Assembly: GCA_043800975.1 (NCBI GenBank)
Contig: JAZDMK010000167.1
Coordinates: 1-36,746 of the forward strand
Reading direction: 5' to 3'
From: JAZDMK01 sp043800975
Lineage (GTDB): Bacteria; Bacteroidota; Bacteroidia; Bacteroidales; JAHJDW01
DNA: 36,746 bases
The notes below the pieces were generated by a model. It was not told where the DNA came from, ran no database searches, and was given only the letters and a program-made list of their open reading frames with translations. Position numbers and translations under genes: made by a program. Positions 9,227-18,074 of the stretch are shown piece after piece. Numbering within the stretch: position 1 is the first letter of the stretch; every line of letters begins with the position of its first letter.

Positions 9227-9251
9227 AATCCCCGGCTAAGGGGATTTTTTG
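9227..9251 (+). terminator. Rho-independent terminator
   Basis: AATCCCC (9227-9233), loop GGCTAA, GGGGATT (9240-9246), followed by a run of T residues. It closes the DUF4412-like gene just upstream of the LptF/G operon promoter. Confidence 0.85.
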
Positions 9252-9282
9252 TTTACAGCAAGCCTTATTGTTTTTATCTTTG
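9252..9282 (+). promoter_or_regulatory. Promoter of the LptF/G-glycosyltransferase-ribBA operon
   Basis: TTTA (9252-9255), 19 bases, TATCTTTG (9275-9282) matches the -33/-7 architecture with one mismatch in the -33 box; an alternative TTTG at 9248-9251 gives a 23-base spacer. The GTG start at 9303 follows 20 bases later. Confidence 0.65.
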
Positions 9283-9302
9283 CGCAGAACTGATTTGAAA
9301 AA

Positions 9303-10742
9303 GTGAAGAAGTTACACATACTTGTATTGAAATCTTATCTGGGGCCATTTATCATGACCTTCTTCATCTCGCTTTTCATTTTACTGATGCAGTTTTTGTG
9401 GAAATACGTGGATGATCTTGTTGGCAAAGGCTTAGAATGGTACGTTGTTGGCGAATTGATGTTTTATGCATCCTCAACTTTTGTTCCCCTTGCCCTTCCG
9501 CTTGCCATTCTGGTTTCTTCCATCATGACATTTGGAAATCTGGCTGAACACAATGAACTCACTGCAGCGAAAACAGCCGGTGTTTCTCTTGGCAAAATCA
9601 TGAGACCTCTCATTGTCGTTTCAGTCTGTATCAGTGCCCTTGCTTTTGTATTTTCTAACTATGTACTGCCTCATGCCAATTTAAAAATGGGGACGTTATT
9701 GTTTGATGTTCGTGAACAAAAGCCAGCCTTAAATATTAAAGAAGGTGTTTTTTATAATGAAATTGATGGTTATGTAATCCGCGTCAACAGCAAGGAACGT
9801 GACGGGCAAACGGTAAACGGCATTATGGTGTATGACCATACCAATGAAATGGGAAATTTTGGCCTTACCGTGGCTGATAAGGGGAAAATGGTAATGACTG
9901 AAGATAAGAAATTCCTCCTGCTCACACTTTATGATGGAAACAGCTATGTTGAAAGCAGGAGCGGCAGCAGCGGAGCCAAAGGTAATACACACCCTTTTCA
10001 ACGCATGAAATACAAAGAGCAACACATGCGTTTCGATTTATCAGAGTTTTCGATGGAAAGAACCAATGAGGAGTTGTTCAAAGACAATTATCAGATGTTG
10101 AATATTAAACAGCTGAATTCTTCCATTGACTCAATAAAACTATTGATAACAGACCGCTACCGCTATTTCCGAAACGACATGATGCATAAATATTTTTGGT
10201 ACAATATGTATCCAAAGAAAGCTGTAGCAACCAATTCAATTCATGTTAAGCCTGATATCATTCAGAATTTTGAAAGAGGCGGTTGGAATAACATATACAA
10301 TGAAGCGATCACCAATATGCGAAACAATAAGGAAAACATGTCGTTTTTCCTTGAAGATCTTGACAACAAGAAAAAGAATCTGAATAAACACGAAATCGAA
10401 TGGCATAGAAAATTCACACTCTCTATCGCTTGTTTGATTTTGTTTTTTATCGGTGCTCCACTTGGTGCAATCATTCGCAAAGGCGGATTTGGCATGCCTA
10501 TGGTTGTTTCTGTTATCTTCTTCATTTCATATCACATCTTAACGATCACCGGCGAGAAGATGGTGAAGGAAGGCGTTGTAGATCCTATGCGCGGCATGTG
10601 GCAACCGATCCTGATCATACTTCCTATTGGCATTTTCCTTACCTATAAAGCTTCGCGGGATTCATCCCTGTTTAATATTGAAGCCTATTTGTATTACTTC
10701 CGGGCAGTATTTAAGAAGGAAAAAAAGAAGATTAAAAAGTAA
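9303..10742 (+). CDS. LptF/LptG family permease (YjgP/YjgQ)
   Basis: Transmembrane subunit of the Lpt ABC transporter that extracts lipopolysaccharide from the inner membrane and pushes it across the periplasm. Three N-terminal helices (about residues 15-38, 55-78, 100-122) and three C-terminal helices (about 375-460) flank a large periplasmic beta domain, the standard LptF/LptG layout. The segments VLKSYLGPF near the start, AAKTAGVSLGKIMRPL (cytoplasmic coupling region) and FIGAPLGAIIRKGGFGMP are typical of the family. F and G cannot be separated by eye. GTG is the start codon. The stop overlaps the next gene by one base (TAATG), placing it at the head of a four-gene operon. Confidence 0.92.
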   Translation: MKKLHILVLKSYLGPFIMTFFISLFILLMQFLWKYVDDLVGKGLEWYVVGELMFYASSTFVPLALPLAILVSSIMTFGNLAEHNELTAAKTAGVSLGKIMRPLIVVSVCISALAFVFSNYVLPHANLKMGTLLFDVREQKPALNIKEGVFYNEIDGYVIRVNSKERDGQTVNGIMVYDHTNEMGNFGLTVADKGKMVMTEDKKFLLLTLYDGNSYVESRSGSSGAKGNTHPFQRMKYKEQHMRFDLSEFSMERTNEELFKDNYQMLNIKQLNSSIDSIKLLITDRYRYFRNDMMHKYFWYNMYPKKAVATNSIHVKPDIIQNFERGGWNNIYNEAITNMRNNKENMSFFLEDLDNKKKNLNKHEIEWHRKFTLSIACLILFFIGAPLGAIIRKGGFGMPMVVSVIFFISYHILTITGEKMVKEGVVDPMRGMWQPILIILPIGIFLTYKASRDSSLFNIEAYLYYFRAVFKKEKKKIKK

Positions 10743-11947
10743 TGACCCGAATACTTCAGATATCCAACCGCATTCCATGGCCTCTCAAAGATGGCGGTGC
10801 TATGGGTGTCTACAATTATACAAAAGGCTATTCTGAAAATGGTTGTGATGTCACTTTTGCTACGATCAACACAAAAAAACATTTTGTTGATCCGGAAAAA
10901 CTTCCTGAAGAACTAAGTACCTACGCAACATTTTTAAGTGTTACTGTAAATACAGATGTGAAGCCTTTACCTGCTTTTCTTAACCTTTTCACATGCAAGT
11001 CATACAATATTTCGCGTTTTCATACTGCCTCTTTTTCTTTACTGCTTAAAAAAATTCTCACTGAAAATAAATTCGATGTTATCATTTTTGAAAGCATTTT
11101 CGTTGCATCATATATACAACTTGTCAAAAAGCTGTCAGATGCGACACTGATTCTTCGCGAACATAATGTTGAACATCGTATCTGGGAAAGGCTTGCAACC
11201 AACGAAACCTCAGTATTGAAACGCTTTTATTTAAAATTGCTATCACGCCGCCTGCGCCGTTTTGAACTCGGAGTAATGAATCACTTCGATGCAATAATGC
11301 CTGTCACTGCTGAAGACGGCATGTATCTAAAAACTAAAGGATGTATCATTCCTATCCACCCATTCCCCGCCATTGTGGATATGAAATCTTCAACCCATGC
11401 CGAATCAGCAATTGATTCCGATACAATTTTTCATATCGGATCTATGGAGTGGATGCCCAACATTGAAGGCGTTCAATGGTTCCTGAAAGAAGTAATGCCA
11501 CTGATTCAAAAAACATTTCCAGCATTAAAGTTATATCTCGCCGGACGCAATATGCCACAACAACTCATTGAATCAAATATTCCCGGAGTTTTTGTTGAGG
11601 GTGAAGTGAACGATGCCACTCAATTTATTCTTTCAAAAAACATCATGATTGTTCCATTACTTTCAGGCAGTGGTATTCGTGTTAAGATCATCGAAGGAAT
11701 GGCGCTCGGAAAAACAATCATTTCCACAACTATAGGTGCTGAAGGAATCCATTATTCAAACAAACAAAATATATTAATTGCCGATACACCCGATCAATTT
11801 CTCGATCAAATAAGGTTCTGTATTGAAAATCCGGAAACAGCTAAACAGATCGGAGCCAATGCCCGCGATTTTGCGGTTGAAAACTTCTCGATAAAAACTG
11901 TTTCTGCAAATGCATTGCAATTTTTTCAATCCCTGAAGAAGAAATGA
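10742..11947 (+). CDS. Family 4-type glycosyltransferase (GT-B fold)
   Basis: A cytoplasmic retaining sugar transferase. The N-terminal acceptor domain starts ISNRIPWPLKDGGAMG, which includes the usual glycine-rich acceptor loop, and contains ILREHNVEHRIWERL. The C-terminal nucleotide-sugar domain has FHIGSMEWMPNIEGVQWF, then IVPLLSGSGIRVKIIEGMA with the family Glu, and GAEGI. This resembles the Glyco_trans_1_4 group. Its start codon overlaps the LptF/G stop (TAATG) and its end overlaps the next glycosyltransferase by four bases (ATGA). The location suggests lipopolysaccharide or surface-glycan assembly; donor and acceptor are unknown. Confidence 0.9.
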   Translation: MTRILQISNRIPWPLKDGGAMGVYNYTKGYSENGCDVTFATINTKKHFVDPEKLPEELSTYATFLSVTVNTDVKPLPAFLNLFTCKSYNISRFHTASFSLLLKKILTENKFDVIIFESIFVASYIQLVKKLSDATLILREHNVEHRIWERLATNETSVLKRFYLKLLSRRLRRFELGVMNHFDAIMPVTAEDGMYLKTKGCIIPIHPFPAIVDMKSSTHAESAIDSDTIFHIGSMEWMPNIEGVQWFLKEVMPLIQKTFPALKLYLAGRNMPQQLIESNIPGVFVEGEVNDATQFILSKNIMIVPLLSGSGIRVKIIEGMALGKTIISTTIGAEGIHYSNKQNILIADTPDQFLDQIRFCIENPETAKQIGANARDFAVENFSIKTVSANALQFFQSLKKK

Positions 11948-13134
11948 TAGCAACCTTTGATATCATATGGATTATTCTTTTCTGGACCAGCGTTGCAGCC
12001 CTTTTCCATTCTTATGTTTTATTCCCTTTATTATTAAATGTATTGGCAGGAAAAAAAACAAAGCCTGCTCCGCCATGCTATACTTCTTCTGACGCACCTT
12101 CCGTTAGTGTTCTCATTTCAGTGTTTAATGAAGAAGAAGTAATTGAAGCAAAAATCAGAAGCATATTTAACACAACCTATCCTTTAGAGAAGCTTCACGT
12201 AATCATCGGTTCCGATTGCTCTACCGATAATACCAACAACATAATTGAAAAATTAAAAAGTGAATTCCCGAATTTACTTTTCTTTCCTTTCAGCGAAAGA
12301 CAAGGCAAACCCAATGTGATCAATAAAATTTTTGCGCATGCAACCGGCGAAATTATCATTCTCACCGATGCCAACGTCATATTGGAACCCACGACTATTC
12401 CAAATCTTATCCGACATTATCGGGATGAAAAAGTGGGTCTTGTGGATACGAACATGGTGAATTTTGGTGTCAAAAAAGATGGCATTTCCGTTCAGGAGAA
12501 AGCATATCTCTCGCGCGAAGTAATGATCAAGCACCGCGAAAGCGTACTATGGGGCGCTATGATCGGTCCTTTTGGCGGTTGCTATTCGATTCGGAAATCG
12601 CTCTATACACCCGTGCCTTCCAATTTTCTGGTAGATGATTTCTATATCAATATGCAGGTGCTTCGAAAGGGTTATCGTGCGATCAACGATGTGGAAGCCG
12701 TAGTACACGAAGATGTGTCCAACAACCTGAATGTTGAATTTCGCCGTAAAGTAAGAATTGCAACTGGTAATTTTCAAAACCTCATGACCTTTGTCGGTAT
12801 GCTGTGGCCTCCTTTTTCAGGAAAAGCATTTAGCTTTTTCTCGCATAAAGTATTGCGATGGAAAGGACCCTTTTTCATTTTAATGGCAATTATTTCCTCC
12901 GCATTTTTAGCAGCGGAAGAAAACTGTTTTTATTTCATTTCTTTAGCAGGAATTGTTTTTTTGCTTCTGCTTCCCTTGCTGGATGCAATGTTGAAGAAAT
13001 TCGGAATACATATCATACTTTTGCGTTTCATAACCCATTTCGTGAGCATGAATATTGCGCTGTTGTTTGGGTTTTTTAAATTTTTGAAAGGAGTTCGAAC
13101 GAATGTCTGGAAACCGACAAAAAGAAATCAGTAG
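11944..13134 (+). CDS. Membrane-bound family 2 glycosyltransferase
   Basis: An inverting GT-A transferase tethered by an N-terminal helix (about residues 8-32) and by hydrophobic segments at about 300-320, 328-350 and 358-385. Catalytic landmarks are VSVLISVFNEEEVIE (donor-binding strand), GSDCSTDNT, the DxD-like LTDANVILEP, GPFGGCYSIR and DDFYINMQVLRKGYR (catalytic Asp region). The layout resembles processive or polyprenyl-linked GT2 enzymes of surface-polysaccharide clusters. It overlaps the GT4 gene by 4 bases and the ribBA gene by 32 bases, so all are probably expressed from one message. The exact sugar is not readable. Confidence 0.9.
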   Translation: MIATFDIIWIILFWTSVAALFHSYVLFPLLLNVLAGKKTKPAPPCYTSSDAPSVSVLISVFNEEEVIEAKIRSIFNTTYPLEKLHVIIGSDCSTDNTNNIIEKLKSEFPNLLFFPFSERQGKPNVINKIFAHATGEIIILTDANVILEPTTIPNLIRHYRDEKVGLVDTNMVNFGVKKDGISVQEKAYLSREVMIKHRESVLWGAMIGPFGGCYSIRKSLYTPVPSNFLVDDFYINMQVLRKGYRAINDVEAVVHEDVSNNLNVEFRRKVRIATGNFQNLMTFVGMLWPPFSGKAFSFFSHKVLRWKGPFFILMAIISSAFLAAEENCFYFISLAGIVFLLLLPLLDAMLKKFGIHIILLRFITHFVSMNIALLFGFFKFLKGVRTNVWKPTKRNQ

Positions 13135-14335
13135 GAAACTCGATACGATTGAATCGGCGATTGCTGAACTGAAAAAAGGAAAAATCATCATTGTAGTGGA
13201 TGATGAAAACCGCGAGAATGAAGGCGATTGTGTGGCATTAGCGGAAACCATATCACCCGAAATTGCTAACTTCATGGCCACGCATGGAAGAGGCCTCATC
13301 TGCACACCACTTACACCAAAGCGCTGTGATGAACTGGATATTCAACCCATGGTCAATCGCAACACTTCCTCACATGAAACTGCCTTTACGGTTTCTGTGG
13401 ATCTGCTTGGACAAGGCTGTACTACGGGCATCTCAGCCTCCGATCGTTCAAAAACAATCAAAGCGCTGGCTAACCCAAAAACAAAACCAGTTGAGCTCGG
13501 CCGCCCCGGACATATCTTTCCGCTGATAGCACGCGAAGGCGGTGTATTAAGAAGAGCCGGACATACTGAAGCTGTTACTGATTTGGCAAGGCTTGCGGGC
13601 TTCAGTCCTGTGGGTGCTCTTGTGGAAATCATGAACGACGACGGCACCATGGCTCGTCTGCCACAGCTTTTCAAGATTGCCGACAAGTTTAAAATGAAAA
13701 TTATTTCCATCGTGGATCTTATTGCTTACCGTGTTAAAAACGAAAGTCTGATTAAACGGGAAGTAATGGTCGATCTGCCTACCGCATACGGCAACTTTAA
13801 AATGATTGCTTATGTGGATCAGACAAACGGAATCGAACATCTGGCACTGGTGAAAGGAACCTGGAAAAAGAACGAATCCATTCTGGTTCGTGTACACTCT
13901 TCCTGCGTTACCGGCGACATATTTGGCTCTTCCAAATGCGACTGCGGACCCCAGCTTCATCAGGCAATGCAGATGATTGAGAAAGAAGGAAAAGGTTTAG
14001 TACTTTATATGAATCAGGAAGGACGTGGAATCGGACTACTCAATAAATTGAAAGCATACCACCTGCAGGAACAGGGGTTCGATACAGTAGAAGCCAATCT
14101 GAAACTTGGCTTCCATGCTGACGAACGCGACTACGGAATCGGGGCGCAGATACTGCGTGACCTCGGAGCCATCCATATCCGTCTGATGACAAACAACCCG
14201 ACCAAGCGCGCCGGGATTGCAGGTTACGGCATAACAATTACCGAAAATGTAGCCCTTCAGATTGAGCCCAACACCCATAATAAAAAATATCTTCAGACTA
14301 AAAAGAAGAAGATGGGTCATCAACTGGATTTATAA
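13103..14335 (+). CDS. ribBA: Bifunctional 3,4-dihydroxy-2-butanone 4-phosphate synthase / GTP cyclohydrolase II
   Basis: Makes both starting materials of riboflavin: dihydroxybutanone phosphate from ribulose 5-phosphate (RibB, residues about 10-205) and the pyrimidine precursor from GTP (RibA, about 210-400). RibB shows VVDDENRENEGD, ATHGRGLIC, RPGHIFPL and RRAGHTEA. RibA shows the zinc-ligand segment GDIFGSSKCDCGPQL with C-x10-C-x-C spacing and MNQEGRGIGL. Both active sites look intact. The start lies inside the end of the GT2 gene (32-base overlap); an ATG here gives a normal RibB N-terminus, so the overlap is probably genuine. A strong bidirectional terminator follows. Confidence 0.96.
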   Translation: MSGNRQKEISRKLDTIESAIAELKKGKIIIVVDDENRENEGDCVALAETISPEIANFMATHGRGLICTPLTPKRCDELDIQPMVNRNTSSHETAFTVSVDLLGQGCTTGISASDRSKTIKALANPKTKPVELGRPGHIFPLIAREGGVLRRAGHTEAVTDLARLAGFSPVGALVEIMNDDGTMARLPQLFKIADKFKMKIISIVDLIAYRVKNESLIKREVMVDLPTAYGNFKMIAYVDQTNGIEHLALVKGTWKKNESILVRVHSSCVTGDIFGSSKCDCGPQLHQAMQMIEKEGKGLVLYMNQEGRGIGLLNKLKAYHLQEQGFDTVEANLKLGFHADERDYGIGAQILRDLGAIHIRLMTNNPTKRAGIAGYGITITENVALQIEPNTHNKKYLQTKKKKMGHQLDL

Positions 14336-14383
14336 AAAAAATACTAAAGCAGGGCTGATAGTCTTTATCTTCTGTCAACAAAA

Positions 14384-14405
14384 AAAACCGGCAATTGCCG
14401 GTTTT
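14384..14405. terminator. Bidirectional terminator between ribBA and lolA
   Basis: AAAACCGGC (14384-14392), loop AATT, GCCGGTTTT (14397-14405): a perfect 9-bp stem with A-rich and T-rich flanks, so it can terminate from both sides. It lies between two convergent operons. Confidence 0.9.
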
Positions 14406-14429
14406 CTTATATAAAATTCATGCGGTGAA

Positions 14430-15083
14430 TTATCTTAAATCAATTACTTCTACTCCCGGGTAATCTGAACTTTTGAAAGTAAAGCTTGCATCGCTGACAG
14501 GAGCATTCGGAGTGAATTTTGTAATTTTGTATGTATACGTATCACCCGTTTTATCATACACAATCGCGCTGTGCACCTGCTTCTTTGTTTTATCAATATT
14601 CAGTCTCACTTTAAAAAATTTCTTTCCTTTGATCGGTGTCAGATCGATAGCTTGCACGGCTGCTCCGCCTACTGTTTCGTCCTTGATATATTTGCATTTG
14701 TAACCCTTTTCCCAGATGCTTAAAATGTTTTGTGGGTTGATCGCATCATCATCGGTCGACATGTTGTTGATCTGAACTTCCTTTGAATCCTTCAGATAGG
14801 TCCATACGGTTTTACCATCACAGAAAACAGTTTGCTTGGCTATTTCCAGTTTATACTTTTGTCCCTTGATCGTAATCTTTCCGTTTTGGGTATCGTTGGT
14901 TTTATTTTTCTTGTTGTAATAGGTGTACGAAAAATCAACAGCCATCGAAGTGTAAGCTTTGTTTTTCTTTGAAATTTCATCCAGAATCACTTTGGCTTTC
15001 GGATCCATGTTGGGAATCTGGGCAAATGCGGTTCCCGTTAAAATCATTCCTGCAGTCAGGAGTGCCCAGTTCAGTCGTTTCAT
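14430..15083 (-). CDS. lolA: LolA-like outer-membrane lipoprotein carrier
   Basis: Periplasmic chaperone that receives lipoproteins from the inner-membrane Lol complex for delivery to the outer membrane. Signal peptide at residues 1-21 (cleaved after GTAFA), then the LolA beta-sheet pattern: SMAVDFSYTYYNKKN, GKITIKGQKYKLE, FCDGKTVWTYLKDSKEVQIN, and a hinge and closing strand ending SFTFKSSDYPGVEVIDLR. Length 217 aa is normal. It starts 4 bases after the FtsK stop, so the two are co-transcribed; a neighbourhood of FtsK, LolA and RibBA is, as far as I recall, common in Bacteroidetes. Confidence 0.88.
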   Translation of the reverse strand: MKRLNWALLTAGMILTGTAFAQIPNMDPKAKVILDEISKKNKAYTSMAVDFSYTYYNKKNKTNDTQNGKITIKGQKYKLEIAKQTVFCDGKTVWTYLKDSKEVQINNMSTDDDAINPQNILSIWEKGYKCKYIKDETVGGAAVQAIDLTPIKGKKFFKVRLNIDKTKKQVHSAIVYDKTGDTYTYKITKFTPNAPVSDASFTFKSSDYPGVEVIDLR

Positions 15084-15087
15084 ATTA

Positions 15088-17619
15088 TTAGTTATTAGAT
15101 TTGTTACTTAAGCTACTCAACAATTGTTCCAAAGACATTTCATCCTTGATTCTCACTTCTCTTGCTTTGCTTCCTTCAAAAGGTCCTACGATACCTGCGG
15201 CTTCCAGTTGATCGATCAGCCTGCCCGCACGGTTATATCCCAGCTTCAGTTTGCGCTGCAGCAAAGAGGTGGAACCCTGCTGATGCATCACAATGCAGCG
15301 TGCCGCATCTTCAAACATGGAATCACGATCGTTGCTGTCATAACTTGCTCCTTCGCCATTGCCCGATTCATCCACCACTTCGGGTAATAATAAGGCAGAA
15401 GGATATCCCTGCTGTGCGCCAATAAATTCAGCAACGTTACACACTTCAGGCGTATCAATGAATGCACACTGGATGCGCACAAGGTCATTTCCGGTTGACA
15501 GCAGCATATCCCCGCGTCCAATCAACTGATCCGCTCCGTTTGAATCGAGAATCGTACGTGAATCTATTTTTGATGATACGCGGAAAGCAATACGTGCCGG
15601 GAAGTTCGCTTTGATCGTTCCTGTGATAATATTTGTAGTAGGTCGCTGGGTGGCGATAATTAAATGTATACCCACTGCACGTGCAAGCTGCGCCAGTCGT
15701 GCGATAGGCGTTTCCACTTCCCGTCCTGCGGTGACAATCAGATCGGCAAATTCATCCACCACAAGAACGATGTAAGGGAGGTAACGATGACCATCGTTGG
15801 GATTCAGCCTGCGCGATACAAATTTCCCGTTATACTCTTTTATGTTTCTTACTTCTGCAGCCTTTAATAAATCATAGCGCTGATCCATCTCGATACAAAG
15901 CGAGGTAAGGGTTTTCAGCACCTGCTTCACATCGGTGATGATAGGTTCATCCAGATCGGGAAGCTTGGCCAGATAATGCCGTTCGATTTTTGCAAACAAA
16001 GGCATTTCTACTTTCTTGGGATCTACCAATACAAACTTCAACTGCGAAGGATGCTTTTTATATAAAAGAGAAACGATAACTGCATTCAGTCCTACCGATT
16101 TCCCCTGCCCGGTGGCTCCTGCAATCAGCAAGTGAGGCATCTTGGCCAGGTCGGCCACATAAACTTCGTTTGCGATTGTTTTTCCTAATGCAATCGGCAG
16201 ATCGAAGGTTGAATTAACAAACTTCTCCGATTCCAAAACACTTTTAATGGAAACAGTTTCCGGCGTCTGGTTGGGCACTTCAATGCCGATGGTTCCTTTT
16301 CCCGGGATGGGTGCAATGATACGAATGCCAAGCGCACTCAAGCTAAGCGCAATGTCATCTTCCAGATTTTTAATGCGTGATATCTTCACACCTGCTTCCG
16401 GAACAATTTCATAGAGCGTAACGGTGGGCCCTATGGTTGCAGCGATTCGTGATATCTTAATTCCGTAATCATTCAGTGTTTTGATGATTCGGTTTTTGTT
16501 GGCTTCCAGTTCTTCTTTCTTCACGCCCGAGCTCCCCGTACCGTAATCGGTCAGCAGATCAGTGCCCGGATATTGATAGCGCGAAAGATCCAGCGTGGGA
16601 TCGTAATCACCCATTGGCGCTTCCGTCTTTTCAGTTTCTGCTGTGGGCTCAATGTTTTCAAAAGGATCCGAATCCACCGGCATATTGATGGTAAACTCCA
16701 CTTCGCCTGTGTTCACCGGTTCCAGATCAATAGGAAGATCGGGCTGCAGTTCCTGCGATGTGATTACCACCGGCTTTTCTGTAACGGTGAGCTCGCCATC
16801 CGGTTCGTATTCGTCTTCTTCTTCCTGCTCTTCCGTTTCATCACCTACAAAACGATTTCTCATGGTTTCCTCTTCTGTTTCTTCATCGCGTTCGCGCTTG
16901 CCAAACAAGCGTTTCAGCAGGTCAAAGGAAGTGTTGAAGAAAGCGATCATCAGACCGGCAACGGCAAAAAGCAATAAGATGAATGTTCCCAGGCGCCCCA
17001 CCATTCCTGTCAGCCAGAGGTTGGAATGATATCCGAAGGCACCGCATAGAAACAAATGTTTGGGCTGAATAAAAAAGTATCCGAAGATAACCGATGCGGT
17101 GAGCAGTATTGCAATGCAGTATCCCGTCAGTTTGGGAATGCTGATCAGTTCAATATTTAAAAAGAGTTTTAATCCTACTGTAAAAAAAAGCGGAATCAGC
17201 ACATAGGATGCAATGCCAAAAAGGTTGTAAATAAAGAGCTGCGAGATAATCGCACCGAACTTACCCAGCCAGTTGTGTGCAAGTATTGTATTATTCGAAA
17301 GCAGTTCTTTCCAGCTTCCGGCTGTCAGACTGAAGTCGGCTTTCCATGTAAAAATAAAAGATGTAAAAGCCACCAGCATATACACCGACATCAGAATCAG
17401 CGCCAGCCCCACAATTTTATGCAGGCGTTCGTCGGCGAGAAAAGCGAAGGGGTTGGAACGTTTTTTCGGAATTTTTTCTTCCTCGTTCTTCACCCGTTTT
17501 TTCTTTTCACGCGGTTCGTTGCGCGGCTTGTCGTCGTCCCTGCGTTTCTTCTTCGGCTCTTCAGCTTCAGCGGGCTCGTTCTTCAGCGTATTCTTAATTG
17601 TATTTTTAGGTAAAGGCAT
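15088..17619 (-). CDS. ftsK: DNA translocase FtsK/SpoIIIE
   Basis: Septum-located motor that pumps chromosome ends into daughter cells and promotes dimer resolution. After a very charged N-terminus (residues 1-65) there are about four transmembrane helices (about 70-240), an acidic Glu/Asp-rich linker (about 245-340), then the alpha/beta motor with Walker A GATGQGKSVG (about 505), Walker B VLVVDEFADL and RQ-loop region ATQRPTTNIITG. The C-terminal gamma winged-helix domain is present (FEDAARCIVMHQQGSTSLLQ and GYNRAGRLIDQLE), implying recognition of polarity sequences on the chromosome. Length 843 aa is typical. It is the first gene of a two-gene leftward operon with lolA. Confidence 0.95.
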   Translation of the reverse strand: MPLPKNTIKNTLKNEPAEAEEPKKKRRDDDKPRNEPREKKKRVKNEEEKIPKKRSNPFAFLADERLHKIVGLALILMSVYMLVAFTSFIFTWKADFSLTAGSWKELLSNNTILAHNWLGKFGAIISQLFIYNLFGIASYVLIPLFFTVGLKLFLNIELISIPKLTGYCIAILLTASVIFGYFFIQPKHLFLCGAFGYHSNLWLTGMVGRLGTFILLLFAVAGLMIAFFNTSFDLLKRLFGKRERDEETEEETMRNRFVGDETEEQEEEDEYEPDGELTVTEKPVVITSQELQPDLPIDLEPVNTGEVEFTINMPVDSDPFENIEPTAETEKTEAPMGDYDPTLDLSRYQYPGTDLLTDYGTGSSGVKKEELEANKNRIIKTLNDYGIKISRIAATIGPTVTLYEIVPEAGVKISRIKNLEDDIALSLSALGIRIIAPIPGKGTIGIEVPNQTPETVSIKSVLESEKFVNSTFDLPIALGKTIANEVYVADLAKMPHLLIAGATGQGKSVGLNAVIVSLLYKKHPSQLKFVLVDPKKVEMPLFAKIERHYLAKLPDLDEPIITDVKQVLKTLTSLCIEMDQRYDLLKAAEVRNIKEYNGKFVSRRLNPNDGHRYLPYIVLVVDEFADLIVTAGREVETPIARLAQLARAVGIHLIIATQRPTTNIITGTIKANFPARIAFRVSSKIDSRTILDSNGADQLIGRGDMLLSTGNDLVRIQCAFIDTPEVCNVAEFIGAQQGYPSALLLPEVVDESGNGEGASYDSNDRDSMFEDAARCIVMHQQGSTSLLQRKLKLGYNRAGRLIDQLEAAGIVGPFEGSKAREVRIKDEMSLEQLLSSLSNKSNN

Positions 17620-17639
17620 GTATGCGGTGTTAGCCGGGG

Positions 17640-17647
17640 CAAAATTA
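17640..17647 (-). promoter_or_regulatory. -7 element upstream of ftsK
   Basis: On the minus strand TAATTTTG, 20 bases before the ftsK ATG at 17619. A matching -33 box at the usual distance is not evident. Confidence 0.4.
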
Positions 17648-17767
17648 ACAATATTGTGCGAAACGTAACGAGCTTACACTATAGTTTAATAACAGGGGTT
17701 TGTTAATACCGGGAAGAGTGAGCTTCCCAAAACTTCACTGATTACTCTTTTTTAAAATCATGGCGCC

Positions 17768-17782
17768 CGCTGCATCGCAGCG
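17768..17782. repeat. GC-rich hairpin
   Basis: CGCTGC (17768-17773), ATC, GCAGCG (17777-17782), embedded in a longer GC-rich segment (GGCGCC... GCGCCGGGC). It resembles REP-like intergenic palindromes of environmental Bacteroidetes; the family is not verified. Confidence 0.55.
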
Positions 17783-17841
17783 CCGGGCTGTCCGCTATAG
17801 TCCGGTAGGGCTGCCGCTCCCATCCCATGGCGCAATCCACT

Positions 17842-17900
17842 AATGTTTCGCTTCTTTGCTCAATTCTTAAAACTGCATCAATCCTCAGTAGCGAAACATT
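17842..17900. repeat. 11-bp perfect inverted repeat
   Basis: AATGTTTCGCT (17842-17852) and AGCGAAACATT (17890-17900) are perfect reverse complements separated by 37 bases. No T-run follows, so it is not an obvious terminator. Confidence 0.65.
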
Positions 17901-17921
17901 TGTGTACAATACCGCTCGGCG

Positions 17922-17934
17922 TAGTCTGAGACTA
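17922..17934. repeat. TAGTCT-n-AGACTA palindrome, copy 1
   Basis: TAGTCT (17922-17927), G, AGACTA (17929-17934). The same core recurs at 28177-28190 with longer arms. Confidence 0.55.
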
Positions 17935-17965
17935 TGTCCAGCAGTATTTAGAAAAACCCTTGGTG

Positions 17966-18042
17966 CTCTTTCGTGTTTTCGTGCTTTTGTGGCAAGAACA
18001 TTATTTTTCGTAATTCGTAAGTTCGTATTCATTCGTATTCGC
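17966..18042. repeat. Iterated word repeats (TTTCGTG and TTCGTA types)
   Basis: First block: TTTCGTGTTTTCGTGCTTTTGTGG. Second block (about 18007-18042): repeated TTCGTA/ATTCGTA words. Inverted relatives of both lie in the island at 30035-30070 and 30228-30256. Confidence 0.6.
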
Positions 18043-18074
18043 TGCTCCTGCAACTACGACTGCTACTGTTATTC

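Larger units (their letters stand above)
17648..18074. other. Gene-free repeat-bearing intergenic region
   Basis: About 430 bases between the ftsK promoter and the 3' end of the T9SS cluster. Both strands contain open frames of about 100 codons, but their translations are built from the repeats below and carry no domain, so I call no gene. It contains a GC-rich hairpin, a long-loop inverted repeat, a TAGTCT palindrome and two iterated word repeats (see separate entries). Confidence 0.7.

Noticed and set aside
16573..17668. Plus-strand frames of 112-134 codons opposite ftsK
   Set aside because: They mirror the strongly biased codons of the FtsK acidic linker and basic N-terminus on the other strand.
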